Positions 24,651 through 32,513 are shown, counted from the stretch's first letter. The stretch: DNA of 64,000 nucleotides from Paenibacillus xylanexedens (GCF_007676705.1 NZ_VEBF01000006.1:62001-126000); one strand, 5' to 3'. A program made the numbers and translations. Notes: generated from the sequence alone by a model not told the origin.

Positions 24651-26039
24651 TCACATCACCTCGTTAATGGAAGATAGGACGGCTTCTATCGCTTCGTCGA
24701 TCACTCCCAGCCGTTCAGGAGAGGACGCAATAATCACGCCATACAGACGTCCGGAGAACAAGGTCCCCTCACTTCTGAATGCCGCATTAACTGTGGCAAA
24801 ATTATTGATCAATAATCCCTCGCCGCGTTTCGGTTCAAACATCAACTCGCCCAGACAGGAACGAAGTACACCGTATTCCAGCAGGTGGTTAAGCCGAAGT
24901 GTATATTTTTTGGCCAATCCACATTGATCTTCAGCCAGCCATTGATGTTGGATGTTGGTCTGGTAGGTAGACATATTAAACCTGGCATTGATCTCCAGAT
25001 TGGGCCAGATTGTACCCGCCTCGTCCAGAATGGCGTCCATGCCGGCAATACCATAATATCCATCTTGATACAGGGCGGCTCCAATTCGCATGGCAGCTTC
25101 ACGAATGACCGCGAGTTGAACATCGTTGAGCCGGGAAGGCATGAGATGTCCCTGATGCACACCTTGCTCTACCAACGATTCCTTCACGCCCAGAAACTCG
25201 ACTCCACCGGATCGATCAATGAGAATTTGATAATTCAGGTCACAGATTTTATCAATCCATTGCTCAAGCACATAGTTAATGAGCCGAATTCCCTTTTTGC
25301 TTGCCTGTTTCTCCAGCATGCTCATGCATTTGTGGAACCTGGCTTCATCGGCAATGACGGTGATGCCTTTGCCCGATACACCCATGGAATCCTTCAGTAC
25401 AAGGCGTCCACCCTGTTCTAGCACAGACTTCAACTGGTCGAAACCGGATGCAAGTTCGTCCAAAGACGTGCATTCAACACCGGGAATCTGGCGAATGCCC
25501 AGTTTCGCGTTGAGACGGCGGGAATACCCTTTGTCATTCACCTTTCGGAAGATATCTGAAGAAGGCACAGCCAGCGGAATACCGGTAAGGCGTGATAATT
25601 CCTCTTCCTGGTCCGAGGTACCGAAGGGAACCAGATAGGCAGGGGAATCGCTAACCTGTGAAAGCTCCCGCAGCTTGTCCATCGTTCTTGGACACTGCAG
25701 AAGATTAGCGGTAATATTCATTGCCGGATCATTGTGCTCTGCAGTTATGCATTGGGAGCGACCGAACCCGAGAGCCTGTGCATCTGTCATGAATTCCTGA
25801 TTCGGAAGATCCTTGAGCAGGATAATATCATTCTCTCCGGCGAGGAAAACACCGAGTTCCTCCATCCGATTAACAACGTTCGCAGCCGAGCCTATGCTTA
25901 ATGAAGGCAGTTTGAGAATGCCCGATTCACTCCAGTACTCCTCCACTTCAAAATTATTCAGATAGACAAAAGTAACATCATGCTGGCCCGTTAACGCCCA
26001 CTTGAGCTTGCTCGAAAAATCGGTCAACATGGTAGTCAT
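24651..26039 (-). CDS. ATP-grasp ligase (preATP-grasp type), candidate amino acid:ACP ligase
   Basis: An N-terminal preATP-grasp domain (about 1-170) is followed by an ATP-grasp fold: RRLNAKLGIRQIPGVE, the ATP-binding strand GRLVLKDSMGVSGKGITVI, and metal-binding Glu/Asn residues in WPNLEINARFNMSTYQTN. Such ligases form an acyl-phosphate on a carboxylate and couple it to an amine or thiol. BtrJ, in the butirosin pathway, loads glutamate onto the ACP BtrI. With a decarboxylase and ACP next in line, a BtrJ-like role is the simplest reading. The start ATG has AGGAGGAG upstream and lies inside the end of the preceding gene, giving an unusual 62-base overlap. Confidence 0.82.
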   Translation of the reverse strand: MTTMLTDFSSKLKWALTGQHDVTFVYLNNFEVEEYWSESGILKLPSLSIGSAANVVNRMEELGVFLAGENDIILLKDLPNQEFMTDAQALGFGRSQCITAEHNDPAMNITANLLQCPRTMDKLRELSQVSDSPAYLVPFGTSDQEEELSRLTGIPLAVPSSDIFRKVNDKGYSRRLNAKLGIRQIPGVECTSLDELASGFDQLKSVLEQGGRLVLKDSMGVSGKGITVIADEARFHKCMSMLEKQASKKGIRLINYVLEQWIDKICDLNYQILIDRSGGVEFLGVKESLVEQGVHQGHLMPSRLNDVQLAVIREAAMRIGAALYQDGYYGIAGMDAILDEAGTIWPNLEINARFNMSTYQTNIQHQWLAEDQCGLAKKYTLRLNHLLEYGVLRSCLGELMFEPKRGEGLLINNFATVNAAFRSEGTLFSGRLYGVIIASSPERLGVIDEAIEAVLSSINEVM

Positions 26040-26988
26040 GACTAGCTCCTCCTATTCCTGCATATTGCATCACTGCTACGCTGAATGTAACCCCAAGTCC
26101 GACCGTAACAAGCAGATAATAATCATCTGGTTGCAACAGCTTCTGCTCCAAAATGGCTTGGAGATTAATATACGGGTCCGAGCAGAAGCAATGTCCGATC
26201 TCCTGCACGTTGGACGTATATATGCGTTCAAGGGGAAAGGATAAACGAGTAGCCACCTTCTTCCACGAGGATAGATTCACATTGTGTGGAACGATATAAC
26301 GAATATCCTGTAATGTCAGACCCGCCTGCTCTACTGCGGCAAGAATAGCTTCACATAACCGGGGGGTGTAGATCTCTTGAAACTCTCTGAGGATCTGCGG
26401 GGTTCCCGTTAGTACATTACAGAATTGGCCCAGTGTAACACTCGTAAGTCCAACGACACGACTTCCACCCCCCTTGTTGCCAACCAGTACTGCAGCCGAT
26501 GCCTCTCCCATCACCGTGGTATTGGGGATCAATTGCACAACGGGACTAAATGTTTTTTCACCTGTCAAAATTAAAATATGATCATCCGCTTCCAATGAAG
26601 GCAGCAATGTCTCGGCAACATTCAGGGCGATCAAGCCCGATGCACAGTTCTGCTGCGTAAGCGAAAACGCGATGGCATGCTGCAACCCGTAAGTCTGTTT
26701 CAGGACTTGCAGAACTTTCATAGGAAAGGGGAAATTTTCCTGAATTGTGTGGCAATAAATGATATACTTAATCGAGTTGGGAGCTACTTCAGGGTTACTT
26801 ACAACCTGGGTTAATACGCGTCCAAGCAACGAAGCCAAATCTCCATCCCTGTCTTGCCGAACCTGTTTCAAACCGTGAATTTTCTCCAGTACCTTTGTCT
26901 GGGCTTTATTGAGCCCCAGAACCTCATTCAGTTCCCTGATCGGCACAATGTGCTCCGGAATGTAAGACCATATTTGCTTGATATGCAT
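25978..26988 (-). CDS. KAS III-like (FabH-family) enzyme, Cys-His type, first enzyme gene of the cluster
   Basis: This FabH relative of 336 aa has the nucleophilic Cys in TQQNCASGLIAL (about residue 115) and His in IVPHNVNLSSW (about 235). The Asn of the triad is replaced: QEIGHCFCSDPYINL, with His at about 266, exactly as in the homologue at 21230-22186. It therefore belongs to the non-canonical FabH group that includes decarboxylative condensers and acyl-transfer enzymes. The ATG at 26988 has GAGGTG upstream; a GTG at 27012 is possible. The C-terminal tail overlaps the ATP-grasp gene by 62 bases. It follows the peptide gene after a 121-base gap containing a hairpin. Confidence 0.85.
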   Translation of the reverse strand: MHIKQIWSYIPEHIVPIRELNEVLGLNKAQTKVLEKIHGLKQVRQDRDGDLASLLGRVLTQVVSNPEVAPNSIKYIIYCHTIQENFPFPMKVLQVLKQTYGLQHAIAFSLTQQNCASGLIALNVAETLLPSLEADDHILILTGEKTFSPVVQLIPNTTVMGEASAAVLVGNKGGGSRVVGLTSVTLGQFCNVLTGTPQILREFQEIYTPRLCEAILAAVEQAGLTLQDIRYIVPHNVNLSSWKKVATRLSFPLERIYTSNVQEIGHCFCSDPYINLQAILEQKLLQPDDYYLLVTVGLGVTFSVAVMQYAGIGGASHDYHVDRFFEQAQVGVNGPA

Positions 26989-27046
26989 CGGCTTCAGACA
27001 CCTCGTTATCACTAACGTACGAATCTCACTGAAATATAGGGAGATA

Positions 27047-27068
27047 AAGAGCTTCCGCAGAAGCTCTC
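27047..27068 (-). terminator. hairpin between the peptide gene and the enzyme genes
   Basis: On the minus strand GAGAGCTTC and GAAGCTCTTT form a stem with a TGCG loop followed by TTTAT. It is a weak terminator or RNA-processing hairpin. In this place it would let the peptide be made in excess of the enzymes, a common design in ribosomal-peptide operons. Confidence 0.5.
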
Positions 27069-27109
27069 ATCTATGAATCTAGCGTAATACGATAAGTAAG
27101 TAGGAAAAA

Positions 27110-27301
27110 TCAGGCACGAGCTGCTGCTGCACGAGCTTCGACAGCACGAGCCGCTACGGCACGAGCTGCTACAGCACGAGCTTCAACTGCGCGTGCACTG
27201 ACTTCTCGTGCTTCGCCCAGTCCACTCACTTCCAATTGTGCTGCTTCAATTTCTTTGCGTTTCAGTTGCTCCAGTGTAATGGGAGTCGCTTTAATGACCA
27301 T
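27110..27301 (-). CDS. candidate ribosomal-peptide precursor with pentapeptide x-A-R-A-V repeats, 63 aa
   Basis: The N-terminal 29 residues (MVIKATPITLEQLKRKEIEA, then AQLEVSGLG) look like a charged leader helix. The rest is built of five-residue units, x-A-R-A-V with x = S, E or A, ending A-R-A. Arg occurs at 32, 37, 42, 47, 52, 57 and 62, exactly every five residues; the DNA shows a matching 15-base tandem repeat. No Cys, Thr or Ser suitable for lanthionine or heterocycle formation occurs in the repeats. AGGAGGAG precedes the ATG. It heads the biosynthetic operon, and the arginase homologue suggests the Arg residues are modified. It could alternatively be a plain cationic helix or a scaffold peptide. 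Confidence 0.75.
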   Translation of the reverse strand: MVIKATPITLEQLKRKEIEAAQLEVSGLGEAREVSARAVEARAVAARAVAARAVEARAAAARA

Positions 27302-27485
27302 TCATATCTCCTCCTCTCATCTTAGATACTCTGATTCTATAATCTTCCAAATTGGATTCAAACTGTAAATGGAGGTAAATGCACCTCTCACTCGCCTTAC
27401 CCCTGTTTCTGCACATTCGATGGAACCAACATACCAAGCACATCTCCAATCCAAATCAAACTATATTAAGGGACGGTGAACGATC
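27302..27485. promoter_or_regulatory. divergent promoter region of the cluster and its XRE-TPR regulator
   Basis: This 184-base region separates the leftward peptide operon from the rightward regulator gene. It contains the 15-bp motif at 27367-27381 and, reading leftward, the small dyad CCAATTTGG. Promoter boxes are not clear enough to name. Confidence 0.55.
27367..27381 (+). promoter_or_regulatory. 15-bp motif AAATGGAGGTAAATG, copy 1
   Basis: The exact 15-mer also occurs on the opposite strand at 29103-29117. In both places it points toward a gene about 105-120 bases downstream (the XRE-TPR regulator here). It may be a binding site of that regulator. Confidence 0.45.
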
Positions 27486-28736
27486 ATGCTCGGACCCAAA
27501 ATCCGGCAAATCCGGGAGCAGCTTGGTCTGTCTCAGAAGCAACTGGCAGGTGAGGATATGACGCGTTCTTACATCAGCCTCATCGAAAAAGGCAGGGCCG
27601 TTCCTTCACAGCGTATGTTGAGAATTATTGCCCGCAGGCTCAATACACCTATGGAGTTTTTTTTGGGAAACAGTGCATCGACAGATACGGATATTAGCGA
27701 GGCTGTGTTGGACAAGGCCAAAGCCTATTATGCCGAACAGAATGATTCTGCTTGCATCCGTATTGCTCATAAAGTACTAACGCTGACAGAGGATACACTC
27801 AGTCAGTCTGAGGCGTACCTCCTCATTGTGCGAAGTCATAATCGACTCGGGGAGTACCGCCAAGCTCTGGATGAAGGGGAAGCTGCAGCATTTACAATCA
27901 TTCGCTCGGGGGACAGGGGGCGGATCGTTGAATATTATCTAGAGTTGGGGAGAGCGGCTTTTCATGCAGAGCTGTTTCATGCTGCCCGGAAATATTATGA
28001 ACAGGCGTATACTTACAGCAGCCGACTCAAACATTTACAGGAAGAACACATCCATTCGCTCACCTTTCTTGGCACGACCCATTTACGGCTAGGCAATGTA
28101 AATGAGGGGCTGAATTACTATCTCAAAGCGGAGAAGGAAGCCCAAATGGTGGGACAACCCGAACTGTATGGCGAGATTACGCTCGGTTTAGGCAAAGCGT
28201 ACTATATGTCTGAACAGGACGGACACATGCTGTTAAGTTATGACTGGACCAAGAGATCTGTACAGGCATATAAACAGGCGCGCAGTGAATCCTACGTTCT
28301 GGCGCTTCACAACCTCGCCGTGATCCAGCTTCATATGGGGCAAAAAAAAGAAGCCATCCCCTTGTTGAATGAATGCGCCGTGATTTACGACAAACGCAAT
28401 CTTCCCCACAAGAAGGCTTCCATATTGGAGGAAATCAGTAAAGTATATTTGGAGCAGCGCGAGCCAGAACAAGCAGAGGCCATCATTAAAGAAGCCCTTC
28501 AACTGCTGGATCAGCAAGATGAAGGGATGCTCCGTGCCAAACTCTATCGCTTGCTTGGTATTGTATTTCATGAGAAAAACAACAGCAATGAAGGCTATTA
28601 TTTTCTAAGAATGAGTCACGATCTGCTGAAGCGCATCTATGCAAGTCGCGAGGCTGACATCAGCCATCAACTCCTTTTGCTAAGCCAACAGGATCGTAAA
28701 ATGAACTATGATGATTATAAGTCATTTATCAAATAA
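27486..28736 (+). CDS. XRE helix-turn-helix regulator with TPR domain, likely cluster regulator
   Basis: Residues about 1-60 form a helix-turn-helix (IRQIREQLGLSQKQLAGEDM, then YISLIEKGRAVPSQRMLR). The remainder is a run of tetratricopeptide repeats (for example AYYAEQNDSACIRIAHKVLT, AAFHAELFHAARKYYEQAY, ALHNLAVIQLHMGQKKEAIP). This is the architecture of RRNPP-type regulators, which bind imported signalling peptides in the TPR groove. It is divergent from the peptide-led cluster, so control of that cluster is likely. No classical propeptide gene overlaps its 3' end; the LysM-like ORF at 28790-28993 is the only nearby candidate. The ATG has only a weak GGTGA site. Confidence 0.85.
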   Translation: MLGPKIRQIREQLGLSQKQLAGEDMTRSYISLIEKGRAVPSQRMLRIIARRLNTPMEFFLGNSASTDTDISEAVLDKAKAYYAEQNDSACIRIAHKVLTLTEDTLSQSEAYLLIVRSHNRLGEYRQALDEGEAAAFTIIRSGDRGRIVEYYLELGRAAFHAELFHAARKYYEQAYTYSSRLKHLQEEHIHSLTFLGTTHLRLGNVNEGLNYYLKAEKEAQMVGQPELYGEITLGLGKAYYMSEQDGHMLLSYDWTKRSVQAYKQARSESYVLALHNLAVIQLHMGQKKEAIPLLNECAVIYDKRNLPHKKASILEEISKVYLEQREPEQAEAIIKEALQLLDQQDEGMLRAKLYRLLGIVFHEKNNSNEGYYFLRMSHDLLKRIYASREADISHQLLLLSQQDRKMNYDDYKSFIK

Positions 28737-28789
28737 AGCGGATATCTTCTTCAGCTAACAACTAGGGACACAGGATCGTCTTCAGCCCT

Positions 28790-28993
28790 TCATCGAACAG
28801 GCACAGGATCATTCAGATCTAGCAGAGTTTCCGTTGATATGCCATATTTGTGTGCCTGCTGGCCAAAAGCTTGAGCCGATCCTGATTGTGCCCCTGAAAC
28901 GTGAAGCTGTTCTGCAACAAAGGGTAGAAGCATGATGGTAACCATGCAGAGTTCACTTGTGGCTGTAACCAATTTGCTTCTTTTACTCTCCAT
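28790..28993 (-). CDS. small protein with hydrophobic N-terminus and LysM-like end, 67 aa
   Basis: The reading frame begins MESKRSKLVTATSELCMVTI, a basic head followed by a hydrophobic stretch, and ends in HKYGISTETLLDLNDPVPVR. That end resembles the second half of a LysM repeat (kyGiS-x3-L-x2-LN). GAGGAGAG lies 6 bases before the ATG at 28993; an ATG at 28999 is also possible but too close. The 15-bp motif of the cluster promoter lies about 110 bases upstream in the same orientation, supporting expression. It could be a secreted cell-wall-binding peptide or a propeptide sensed by the XRE-TPR regulator. An overlapping plus-strand ORF (28932-29138) is less convincing. Confidence 0.45.
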   Translation of the reverse strand: MESKRSKLVTATSELCMVTIMLLPFVAEQLHVSGAQSGSAQAFGQQAHKYGISTETLLDLNDPVPVR

Positions 28994-29102
28994 GCTCATC
29001 TCTCCTCATGTTTATGAATTGGTAGCAGACCACTACATTGATTCCCATGAACCTAAGACGTATTGTACGAATAATGGCTATGATTTAAAATACGTTAATT
29101 CC

Positions 29103-29117
29103 CATTTACCTCCATTT
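29103..29117 (-). promoter_or_regulatory. 15-bp motif AAATGGAGGTAAATG, copy 2
   Basis: This exact second copy of the motif at 27367-27381 is on the minus strand, upstream of the small LysM-like ORF and just past the fosB stop. Confidence 0.45.
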
Positions 29118-29128
29118 GCACGTTCATC

Positions 29129-29548
29129 TCAAGGATAAAAGGTCATATGAGCCTTATCCTCACGATAATAATCCAGCCTTTGCTTCATCGTACCTGTATG
29201 CAGTTCGAACAGATGACCATCCGGATCAGTGAAATATACAGATGCTGCATCCCGCGGATCTCTTGGCCTTCCGGGAAGAATGTCCGCTCCGGCTGCTCGC
29301 AGATGTTGCACCGACTCTTCGAACTCCTCTTCTTTGACTGTAAATGCAATATGGGTATAGGTTCGTTCCGTATAATTGCGAATAACATCCTCCTGATTCA
29401 GGGCGATCCACAGACCGGCAAGCTCAAAATAAGCCAGTTTGCGTCCTTTCACCTGAATTCGGGCACCGAGAGCCTGCTCATAAAAGGTAATGGCCCGCTC
29501 CAGATTGGATACGGAAAAGCACAAATGATTAATTCCCTGAATATTCAT
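29129..29548 (-). CDS. fosB: FosB-type metallothiol transferase (fosfomycin resistance)
   Basis: This is a 139-aa vicinal-oxygen-chelate protein. The metal ligands are readable: His in INHLCFSVSNLE, His in TYTHIAFTV, and Glu in LFELHTGTM. Flanking segments FYEQALGARI, the DPRDAASVYFTDPDGH region and the tail QRLDYYREDKAHMTFY match FosB, the bacillithiol (or cysteine) transferase that opens the epoxide of fosfomycin in low-GC Gram-positives. The length is typical for the family. AGGAG precedes the ATG by 5 bases. It is a stand-alone gene and shares no clear function with its neighbours. Confidence 0.9.
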   Translation of the reverse strand: MNIQGINHLCFSVSNLERAITFYEQALGARIQVKGRKLAYFELAGLWIALNQEDVIRNYTERTYTHIAFTVKEEEFEESVQHLRAAGADILPGRPRDPRDAASVYFTDPDGHLFELHTGTMKQRLDYYREDKAHMTFYP

Positions 29549-29705
29549 GTGGCTCCTGACACCTCCATCGATTTAAGGATCTATCCTTATTATGGTATAT
29601 TCTGTGCAATAAAAACAACCGCTCTGCTGTTTCCTCCCGCACCTTCTTTTGGGCGAATGCATAGTTTATCCGTATCAATGAACGTTCGAGGAGGATGTAA
29701 AGCGC

Positions 29706-30605
29706 ATGAATCCTGTCTATCCTTTTTATGGTGAGAAAACGGTGTGTAAGGAGCAAAAGCTGGCATTCCCACCCCAGCATCAGGACCAGCAACCTGGTCT
29801 GGAAACCCTGATGGTGCCTGAACCAATCAGTGAAGACCCTGCCTATATCGGTAGCTGCAAGCTCGAAGGAAAGGTTGCCATTATTACGGGTGGTGACAGT
29901 GGAATCGGCCGGGCGGCCGCCATCGCTTTTGCGAAAGAAGGCGCAGATATCGTCATTGCTTATCTATATGAACGGACAGATGCCGAAAGGACTCGCGAGC
30001 GGATCGAAGAATTGGGGCAGCGCTGTCTGTTAATTGAAATTGATCTCCGCTTAAAGAAAAACTGTGAGGCTGTCATTCGCACGACCATGGAAACCTACGG
30101 GAAGATCGATATTCTGGTCAACAACCATGGCGTACAGTATGTGCAGCCAAGCATCGTTGATATTACAGAAGAACAGCTGTATCACACCTTTCAGACGAAT
30201 GTGTTCGCCTATTTCTTTTTGATCCAGGCCGCTCTCCCGCATCTGTGCAAAGGCGCCTCCATCATCAATACCGCTTCCGTTACAGCATACAAAGGCAACA
30301 CCCAATTAATCGACTACTCTTCCACCAAAGGAGCTGTCGTGTCGCTGACTCGTGTACTCGCCCAGTCGCTCGCTGCACAGGGGATTCGCGTGAACTCCGT
30401 CGCCCCGGGACCTATCTGGACCCCGCTCATTCCTGCCAGTTTCTCTGCTGAAGACGTGCAGGTATTTGGAACAGATACGCCCATGGGTCGGGCTGGTCAG
30501 CCTTACGAACTGGCGGCAGCCTACGTCTATCTCGCTTCCCGCGATTCATCCTACGTCACAGGTGAATGCATTCATGTGAACGGCGGCGATATGGTAACGA
30601 CGTAG
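29706..30605 (+). CDS. short-chain dehydrogenase/reductase, extended N-terminus (YhdF/YdaD type)
   Basis: The Rossmann motif TGGDSGIGRAAA is near residue 61, NNHG further on, and the catalytic Ser, Tyr and Lys are in NTASVTAYKGNTQLIDYSSTKGA. The roughly 50-residue N-terminal extension (Gln/Pro-rich, QHQDQQPGLETLM) is the mark of the stress-induced SDR group found in Bacillus and relatives (YhdF, YhxC, YdaD). NAD(P)-dependent oxidoreduction is expected; the substrate is unknown. The ATG follows a GAGGAGG site. No terminator is evident before the next gene on the same strand. Confidence 0.88.
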   Translation: MNPVYPFYGEKTVCKEQKLAFPPQHQDQQPGLETLMVPEPISEDPAYIGSCKLEGKVAIITGGDSGIGRAAAIAFAKEGADIVIAYLYERTDAERTRERIEELGQRCLLIEIDLRLKKNCEAVIRTTMETYGKIDILVNNHGVQYVQPSIVDITEEQLYHTFQTNVFAYFFLIQAALPHLCKGASIINTASVTAYKGNTQLIDYSSTKGAVVSLTRVLAQSLAAQGIRVNSVAPGPIWTPLIPASFSAEDVQVFGTDTPMGRAGQPYELAAAYVYLASRDSSYVTGECIHVNGGDMVTT

Positions 30606-30731
30606 AGTGATATCGTTAACTGATCACTCCACTTGGTAAAAACATATCTGAACGATGTGCTGCTGATGTCAGGTTGGATTTGGCAGGTGTGACAGGATAT
30701 CGGTTGTCCGGTTGCGAAGAAGGTTAGGAGT

Positions 30732-32396
30732 ATGATCCGGTTATACCGGAGCCTGACATCTTGCGACAAGGAGCTGAACAACCTGATGAACTTCGATCCA
30801 CTCTACCAACCGTACCCCTCTTACCGCGTGCCCGTTTATGCCAAACAAGGCATGGTTGCCACGTCACAGCCCCTGGCTGCACAAGCAGGTCTGGATGTAT
30901 TGAAAAAAGGCGGCAATGCCATTGATGCCGCCATTGCAACTGCGGCAGCGCTGACGGTGCTGGAGCCCACGTCCAATGGCATTGGTGGCGATGCTTTTGC
31001 CCTCGTCTGGACCGAGGGCAAACTGCATGGCCTGAATGCCAGCGGCCCTGCGCCTCAGGGCATATCCATTGAGGCGCTTCAAGCGGCAGGCCATACGGAG
31101 ATGCCGAAGCTGGGAGTTGTTCCGGTGACGGTGCCTGGCGCACCGGCGGGTTGGACCGAGCTGAGCCGCCGTTTCGGGCGGCTCACGCTGGCGGAAGCGC
31201 TGGAACCGGCCATCCGCTATGCGGAGGAAGGTTACCCGCTTGCGCCAGGGCTGGCCCGCCACTGGGCAAGGGCAGCCGAGATCTATGCACGCCAGGGGGA
31301 TGCGGAAGCAGGGCGTGCGTGGTTTGAGACATTTGCTCCAGGCGGGCGTGTTCCCGCAGCTGGAGAGATGTGGCGCTCGCCGGATCATGCGGCGACTTTG
31401 CGCCAGATTGGCGAGAGCGAAGCGCGAGACTTTTACGAAGGAGAACTGGCCGAACGCATTCATTCCTTTATGGCAGAGCACGGTGGTTATCTGACTCGCG
31501 AAGATCTGAAAGCTTTTCAGCCGGAGTGGGTCGATCCCATCTCCGTCTCCTATCGTGGATACGATGTATGGGAGATTCCGCCGAATGGACAAGGATTAAT
31601 TGCTCTGGCGGCGCTTAATCTGCTGAAAGGTTACGCATTCGACGAGAAAGAATCCGTTCTGGCCTATCATCAGCAGCTTGAAGCCATGAAGCTGGCATTT
31701 GCCGATGGGGAGAAATATATTACTGAAGAGCGCAAAATGGGCGTGAGCGTGGAGGAACTGCTGTCCGAGGCCTACGCGGAAGAACGGCGCAAACTCATTG
31801 GTGATACTGCACGTACACCTGAGGCAGGCGATCCACGCGCAAGTGGAACGGTCTATCTGGCTACAGCGGACGGTGAAGGCAACATGGTTTCCTTTATTCA
31901 GAGCAACTATATGGGCTTCGGGGCCGGACTGGTTGTTCCGGGGACAGGCATTGCATTGCAGAATCGCGGACACAATTTCTCACTGGACCCAAGTCATGCA
32001 AACGCCCTGGAACCGGGTAAACGAACGTATCACACCATTATTCCTGGGTTCCTCACCCGCGGTAGCGAAGCGGTTGGGCCATTCGGTGTCATGGGTGGTT
32101 TCATGCAACCGCAAGGTCATGTGCAGGTGGTTATGAATACGATCGATTATCACCTGAACCCACAGGCTGCACTGGATTCTCCACGCTGGCAGTGGACGAA
32201 GGGCAAAACGATACTTGTGGAGCCGGGCTTTCCGCAACATATTGCACAGGCACTTGCCCGTAAAGGACATGATATTCAAGTGGCGCTCGATCCATCCCAG
32301 TTTGGACGTGGTCAGATCATCTGGCGCAACCCGGACAATGGCGTATTATGCGGGGGTACGGAGACCCGCGCCGATGGCTCGATTGCCGCTTGGTAA
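30732..32396 (+). CDS. gamma-glutamyltransferase family Ntn-hydrolase (YwrD-like), 536-554 aa
   Basis: The protein has the GGT fold with the large-subunit opening AKQGMVATSQPLAAQAG and LEPTSNGIGGDAF. The autoprocessing Thr, which becomes the N-terminal nucleophile of the small subunit, is in the SGTVYLATADGEGNMVSF segment. The C-terminal part reads GPFGVMGGFMQPQGH and GGTETRADG. No signal peptide is visible, so it is probably cytoplasmic like YwrD, unlike secreted Ggt. Two starts are possible: ATG at 30732, with TTAGGAG very close, or ATG at 30786, with AAGGAG 12 bases before. A strong terminator follows. Confidence 0.85.
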   Translation: MIRLYRSLTSCDKELNNLMNFDPLYQPYPSYRVPVYAKQGMVATSQPLAAQAGLDVLKKGGNAIDAAIATAAALTVLEPTSNGIGGDAFALVWTEGKLHGLNASGPAPQGISIEALQAAGHTEMPKLGVVPVTVPGAPAGWTELSRRFGRLTLAEALEPAIRYAEEGYPLAPGLARHWARAAEIYARQGDAEAGRAWFETFAPGGRVPAAGEMWRSPDHAATLRQIGESEARDFYEGELAERIHSFMAEHGGYLTREDLKAFQPEWVDPISVSYRGYDVWEIPPNGQGLIALAALNLLKGYAFDEKESVLAYHQQLEAMKLAFADGEKYITEERKMGVSVEELLSEAYAEERRKLIGDTARTPEAGDPRASGTVYLATADGEGNMVSFIQSNYMGFGAGLVVPGTGIALQNRGHNFSLDPSHANALEPGKRTYHTIIPGFLTRGSEAVGPFGVMGGFMQPQGHVQVVMNTIDYHLNPQAALDSPRWQWTKGKTILVEPGFPQHIAQALARKGHDIQVALDPSQFGRGQIIWRNPDNGVLCGGTETRADGSIAAW

Positions 32397-32469
32397 AACT
32401 CTCATAATTTCTATCATAAGGACGGGTAAGATTATCCTGCTATGCTTCACATATCTGCTATTCAAATTC

Positions 32470-32513
32470 AAAGACACAACAGAGATGTTTCATCTCAATT
32501 GTGTCTTTTTTTG
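32470..32513 (+). terminator. intrinsic terminator after the GGT-family gene
   Basis: AAGACACAACAGAGATG pairs with CATCTCAATTGTGTCTT, followed by a run of eight T residues. Confidence 0.88.

Larger units (their letters stand above)
11389..27301 (-). other. putative hybrid ribosomal-peptide / carrier-protein biosynthetic gene cluster
   Basis: Fourteen genes plus one peptide gene read leftward, almost all with overlaps or gaps of a few bases. The inventory is a peptide with evenly spaced arginines, four FabH-like thiolase-fold proteins, an ATP-grasp ligase, a PLP decarboxylase, an ACP, two ACAD-like proteins, a MATE exporter, an arginase-fold enzyme, an LpxL-like acyltransferase, two M16 peptidases and an Sfp-type transferase. 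Precursor, tailoring enzymes, peptidases, exporter, carrier activation and a divergent regulator are all present. The combination is inferred to make one product; no product can be named. Confidence 0.75.

Noticed and set aside
27110-27220. Tandem 15-base repeats looking like a minisatellite or CRISPR-like array
   Set aside because: The period is a multiple of three, the units encode a regular pentapeptide inside a frame with a strong ribosome binding site, and there are no spacers.
28932-29138. Plus-strand ORF with a Leu-rich stretch near the XRE-TPR regulator
   Set aside because: It overlaps the minus-strand LysM-like ORF, has only a weak AGGGT site, and the shared 15-bp motif is oriented for the minus-strand gene. 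I could not exclude it but did not annotate it.
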